Assembly: GCA_026989995.1 (NCBI GenBank)
Contig: JALSIO010000786.1
Coordinates: 1 to 8,511 of the forward strand
Direction of reading: 5' to 3'
Source of the DNA: Myxococcales bacterium
Lineage (GTDB): Bacteria; Myxococcota_A; UBA9160; JALSIO01
Length of the DNA stretch: 8,511 nt
In this document: positions 6,058 to 8,511 of the stretch, one piece after another
Numbering within the stretch: position 1 is the stretch's first letter
Layout of the letters: every line of letters begins with the position of its first letter
Program-made: the position numbers and the translations under genes
Notes under the pieces: generated by a model
Databases searched by the model: none
What the model was told of the DNA's origin: nothing
Seen by the model: the letters and a program-made list of their open reading frames with translations, nothing else

Positions 6058-7050
6058 ATGCCGACCGCGCTCGACGGCAAGAAGGTCCTGGTGATCGGCG
6101 GGGCCGGCCTCGTCGGCTCCCACGTGGTGGAGGCGCTTCTCGAGGAGCCGGTGGCGGAGGTCGTGGTCTACGACAACTTCAGCCGCGGCACCCGGGAGAA
6201 CCTCGACGAGGCCCTACGCGATCCCCGCTGCCGCGTCTTCCCCCTCGGTGGCGACGTCTGCCAGCGCGATCTCCTCGACGCGGCGGTGGCGGAGGCGGAC
6301 ATGGTGGTCCACCTCGCCGCGCTCTGGCTTCTCCACTGCCACGAGTACCCCGAGTCGGCGTTCGAGGTGAACATGCGGGGCACCTTCAACGTGCTCCAGA
6401 GCTGTGTCCGGCACGGGGTCGAGCGACTGGTGTTCTCGAGCTCGGCGAGCGTCTACGGGGACGCGGTCTCCGAACCCATGACCGAGGAACACCCTTTCAA
6501 CAATTGGACCTTCTACGGTGCCACCAAGATCGCCGGTGAGCAGATGATGAAGGCCTTCTACCGGCGCTACGGCCTCCGGGGCGTGGGCCTCCGCTACATG
6601 AACGTGTACGGACCGCGGCAGGACTACCGCGGCGCCTACATCGCGGTCATGATGAAGATCCTGGATTGCATCGACCGCGGCGAGGCGCCCGTGGTCTACG
6701 GAGACGGATCCCAGGCCTACGATTTCGTCCACGTGCGCGACGTGGCGCGGGCGAACGTCTGCGCCCTCAAGGCGGAGGTGGAGCACGGCTTCTACAACGT
6801 CGGCACCGGCGTGAAGACCTCCATCCGGGAGCTGGCGGAGCTGCTCCTCGAGCTCACCGGCTCCGACCTCGGTATCCGGTATCTCCCGGGCGGGGAGAGC
6901 TTCGTCACCAATCGCGTGGGCTGCCCGAAGGCGGCCGAGCGGGACCTCGGATTCCGGTGGCAGATCGGCCTGCGCGAGGGCATGCAGAGCCTGATCGACT
7001 GGCGCCGGGAGCACCAGGAGCGGCTGCACGCGATGCACGGCCGGGCCTGA
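6058..7050 (+). CDS. NAD-dependent epimerase/dehydratase (extended SDR, GalE-like nucleotide-sugar epimerase)
   Basis: Encodes 330 aa, normal for extended SDR nucleotide-sugar enzymes. The Rossmann dinucleotide motif is G14-G-A-G17-L-V-G20 after a VLVI strand, with D/N residues in VVYDNFSRGT following the second strand. The catalytic set is visible: FSSSASVYG (126-134), with S129 at the usual Ser position, and Y153-G-A-T-K157 as YxxxK. YDFVHVRDVARA and GFYNVGTGVKTSIREL are typical C-terminal family segments. The SASVYG motif lacks the Asp-Glu pair (TDEVYG) of dTDP-glucose 4,6-dehydratases, so an epimerase, or possibly a related decarboxylase/reductase, is more likely than a 4,6-dehydratase. 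The ATG at 6058 follows a G-rich tract and is preferred over the out-of-frame ATG at 6054. It opens a second plus-strand unit, with the amidotransferase gene 15 nt downstream. Likely role is supplying a nucleotide sugar precursor; the substrate is not identifiable. Confidence 0.9.
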   Translation: MPTALDGKKVLVIGGAGLVGSHVVEALLEEPVAEVVVYDNFSRGTRENLDEALRDPRCRVFPLGGDVCQRDLLDAAVAEADMVVHLAALWLLHCHEYPESAFEVNMRGTFNVLQSCVRHGVERLVFSSSASVYGDAVSEPMTEEHPFNNWTFYGATKIAGEQMMKAFYRRYGLRGVGLRYMNVYGPRQDYRGAYIAVMMKILDCIDRGEAPVVYGDGSQAYDFVHVRDVARANVCALKAEVEHGFYNVGTGVKTSIRELAELLLELTGSDLGIRYLPGGESFVTNRVGCPKAAERDLGFRWQIGLREGMQSLIDWRREHQERLHAMHGRA

Positions 7051-7065
7051 CCGCGGCCAGACGGG

Positions 7066-8511
7066 ATGTGCGGGATCGCCGGCATCCTCCGGCTCGCCGA
7101 CCGCCCCATCGACCCGTGGCGCGTGAAGCCGATGTGCGACGTCCTCGCCCACCGTGGCCCGGACGACGCGGGTTATGCCTTCTTCTCCCAGGGGCGCGGC
7201 GGGCGCGGTGACGGAGGCTACTGGGTCGGCTTCGCGGACGAGCGCTTCCGGCACCTGAACGAACACCTCCCGGTGCTGCAGGGCGACTACGCGCGCTCCG
7301 AGCTGCCCCGCTACAGCTTCGATCTGGCGCTCGGTCACCGGCGTCTCGCGGTGCTCGACCTCAGCCACTACGGGCACCAGCCCATGTCGAGCCCCGACCG
7401 GCGCTTCTGGGCCTCCTACAACGGAGAGATCTACAACTTTCGCGAGCTCCGGGCGGAGCTCGAGGCCGAGGGCCGGGTCTTTCGGACCCGCTGCGACACC
7501 GAGGTCCTGCTGCACCTCTTCGAGGCGCGCGGACCGGAGGCCCTCGAGCAGCTCGACGGGATGTTCGCGCTCGCCCTCTTCGACCGCGTGGAGGGAAGGC
7601 TCTTCCTCGCCCGCGACCGTTTCGGGGTCAAGCCGCTCTACTACAGCGAGCGCGCAGGCTACCTGAGTTTCGCCAGCGAGCCCAAGGCGCTGCTGGCGAG
7701 CGGCCTGGTGGAGCCGGCCATCGACCCCGGGGCGCTCGCCGAGTACCTGACCTTCCAGAATCTCCTGGGGGAGCGCATCCTGCTGCGGGACATCCGGATG
7801 CTCCCGCCGGGCGAGGTGCTCGAGGCGTCGATCCGTCCGGGGCGCACGGAGCTCAAGCGGTGGCGATTCCACCGGGGCTTTCCCGCCCCCGAGGACCGGG
7901 TCGAGGATCCGGAAGCGGCGGCAGGCAGGGTGCTCCGGGCCTTCGAGTCGGCGGTGGAGCGGCAGCTCGTGAGCGACGTCGCGGTCGGGGCCTACCTCTC
8001 CGGGGGGATGGATTCGGGCTCCATCGTCGCCGTGGCCGGGCGAAGGCTTCCCCGCCTGACCACCTTCACCGGCGGCTTCGACCTCACGAACGTGAGCGGG
8101 ATCGAACAGGGCTTCGACGAACGCAAGGACGCGGAGAAGCTCTCCCATCTGCTGCAGACGGAGCACTACGCGGTGGTCCTCCATGCGGGAGACATGCCCG
8201 CAGCGATGGAGCGTCTCACCTGGCATCTCGACGATCCCCGGCTCGGGATGTGCCACCAGAACTGGTACGTCGCCAAGCTCGCCAGCCGATTCGTGAAGGT
8301 CTGTCTCGCCGGCGCCGGGGGGGACGAGCTCTTCGGCGGCTATCCCTGGCGCTACCGGCACGGGATCGGCGCCACGAGCCCCGAGGATTTCGACCGGCGC
8401 TACTTCCGCTACTGGCACCGGCTGCTCGGGCCGGAGGAGCTCGGTGCGATCCTCTCGCCGGAGCTCCGCGCCCATCGCCAGCAGGCCTTCGAACACTTCG
8501 CGGAGGTGATG
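7066..8511 (+). CDS. Asparagine synthase (glutamine-hydrolysing) family amidotransferase, 3' end beyond window
   Basis: The first 482 residues are present with no stop, out of the roughly 600-650 usual for this family. The protein starts MCGIAGI; Cys2 is the N-terminal nucleophile of class II glutamine amidotransferases once Met is removed. HRGPDDAG (29-36), R93 in HRRLAVLDLS, NGEIYN (119-124) and D144 complete the glutaminase site. The synthetase half has the ATP-pyrophosphatase loop SGGMDS (312-317) and AGAGGDELFGGY (415-426). About 44 extra residues lie between the HRGP motif and R93 compared with E. coli AsnB. The ATG at 7066 is set by the invariant Cys2. It sits 15 nt after the epimerase stop, so it is probably co-transcribed with it. 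In polysaccharide loci such enzymes are thought to amidate uronic acids (for example WbtH in Francisella); true asparagine synthesis remains possible. Family is certain, substrate inferred. Confidence 0.93.
   Translation, partial: MCGIAGILRLADRPIDPWRVKPMCDVLAHRGPDDAGYAFFSQGRGGRGDGGYWVGFADERFRHLNEHLPVLQGDYARSELPRYSFDLALGHRRLAVLDLSHYGHQPMSSPDRRFWASYNGEIYNFRELRAELEAEGRVFRTRCDTEVLLHLFEARGPEALEQLDGMFALALFDRVEGRLFLARDRFGVKPLYYSERAGYLSFASEPKALLASGLVEPAIDPGALAEYLTFQNLLGERILLRDIRMLPPGEVLEASIRPGRTELKRWRFHRGFPAPEDRVEDPEAAAGRVLRAFESAVERQLVSDVAVGAYLSGGMDSGSIVAVAGRRLPRLTTFTGGFDLTNVSGIEQGFDERKDAEKLSHLLQTEHYAVVLHAGDMPAAMERLTWHLDDPRLGMCHQNWYVAKLASRFVKVCLAGAGGDELFGGYPWRYRHGIGATSPEDFDRRYFRYWHRLLGPEELGAILSPELRAHRQQAFEHFAEVM

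Noticed and set aside
5800..6123. N-terminal extension of the minus-strand glycosyltransferase (108 more codons)
   Set aside because: The extension would cross the palindrome and possible promoter and enter the epimerase gene, and its residues are unstructured and Arg/Gly/Pro-rich. The ATG at 5799 gives a sensible N-terminus.
6058..7050. dTDP-glucose 4,6-dehydratase (RmlB)
   Set aside because: The Ser-containing active-site segment reads SSASVYG rather than the TDEVYG with catalytic Asp-Glu expected of 4,6-dehydratases.
6214..8496. Very long open frame (about 760 codons) on the minus strand
   Set aside because: It is antisense to the epimerase and AsnB-family genes, which have complete family motifs. 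Its product is rich in Glu/Arg/Gly/Pro/Val with no recognisable domain; such frames arise from high GC at third codon positions.

Overview
The window comes from a high-GC bacterium (roughly 70% GC by eye, strongly G/C-biased third codon positions, GTG starts, genes overlapping by 4 nt). It is probably Gram-negative, but the sequence does not fix the lineage. All six genes have the families expected of a surface-polysaccharide (O-antigen, capsule or exopolysaccharide) or glycoconjugate locus. No housekeeping gene, RNA gene, transposase or CRISPR array is visible.

Layout. (1) Left edge to 4649, plus strand, is a tightly coupled four-gene run: a radical SAM/SPASM-type protein (open at its 5' end), a GT-B glycosyltransferase, a short sugar-type N-formyltransferase and a DegT/DnrJ/EryC1/StrS aminotransferase. 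Each junction is a 4-nt GTGA or ATGA overlap. (2) 4537-5799, minus strand, is a second GT-B glycosyltransferase whose 3' end overlaps the aminotransferase by 113 nt tail to tail. (3) 5800-6057 is a 258-nt divergent intergenic region with a striking 23-nt near-perfect palindrome and a possible promoter. (4) 6058 to the right edge, plus strand, holds a GalE-like extended SDR epimerase and an asparagine-synthase-family amidotransferase that runs off the window.

How the genes may work together (inference): the aminotransferase would make a nucleotide-linked amino sugar, probably 4-amino, from a keto-sugar. The formyltransferase would N-formylate it, the two glycosyltransferases would place sugars into a glycan, the epimerase would supply another nucleotide sugar, and the AsnB-like enzyme could amidate a uronic acid. 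The same combination (aminotransferase, formyltransferase, AsnB-like) is known from the Francisella tularensis O-antigen locus (WbtI, WbtJ, WbtH). The radical SAM protein is the least predictable member. No 4,6-dehydratase is visible here, so the keto-sugar precursor must come from elsewhere.

Points to examine: the formyltransferase has Gly where the catalytic Asn usually lies, the second glycosyltransferase has lost the first Glu of the EX7E motif, and G-tracts of 9 and 8 nt lie inside two of the genes. Many other long open frames exist on both strands, but they are shadows caused by base composition.
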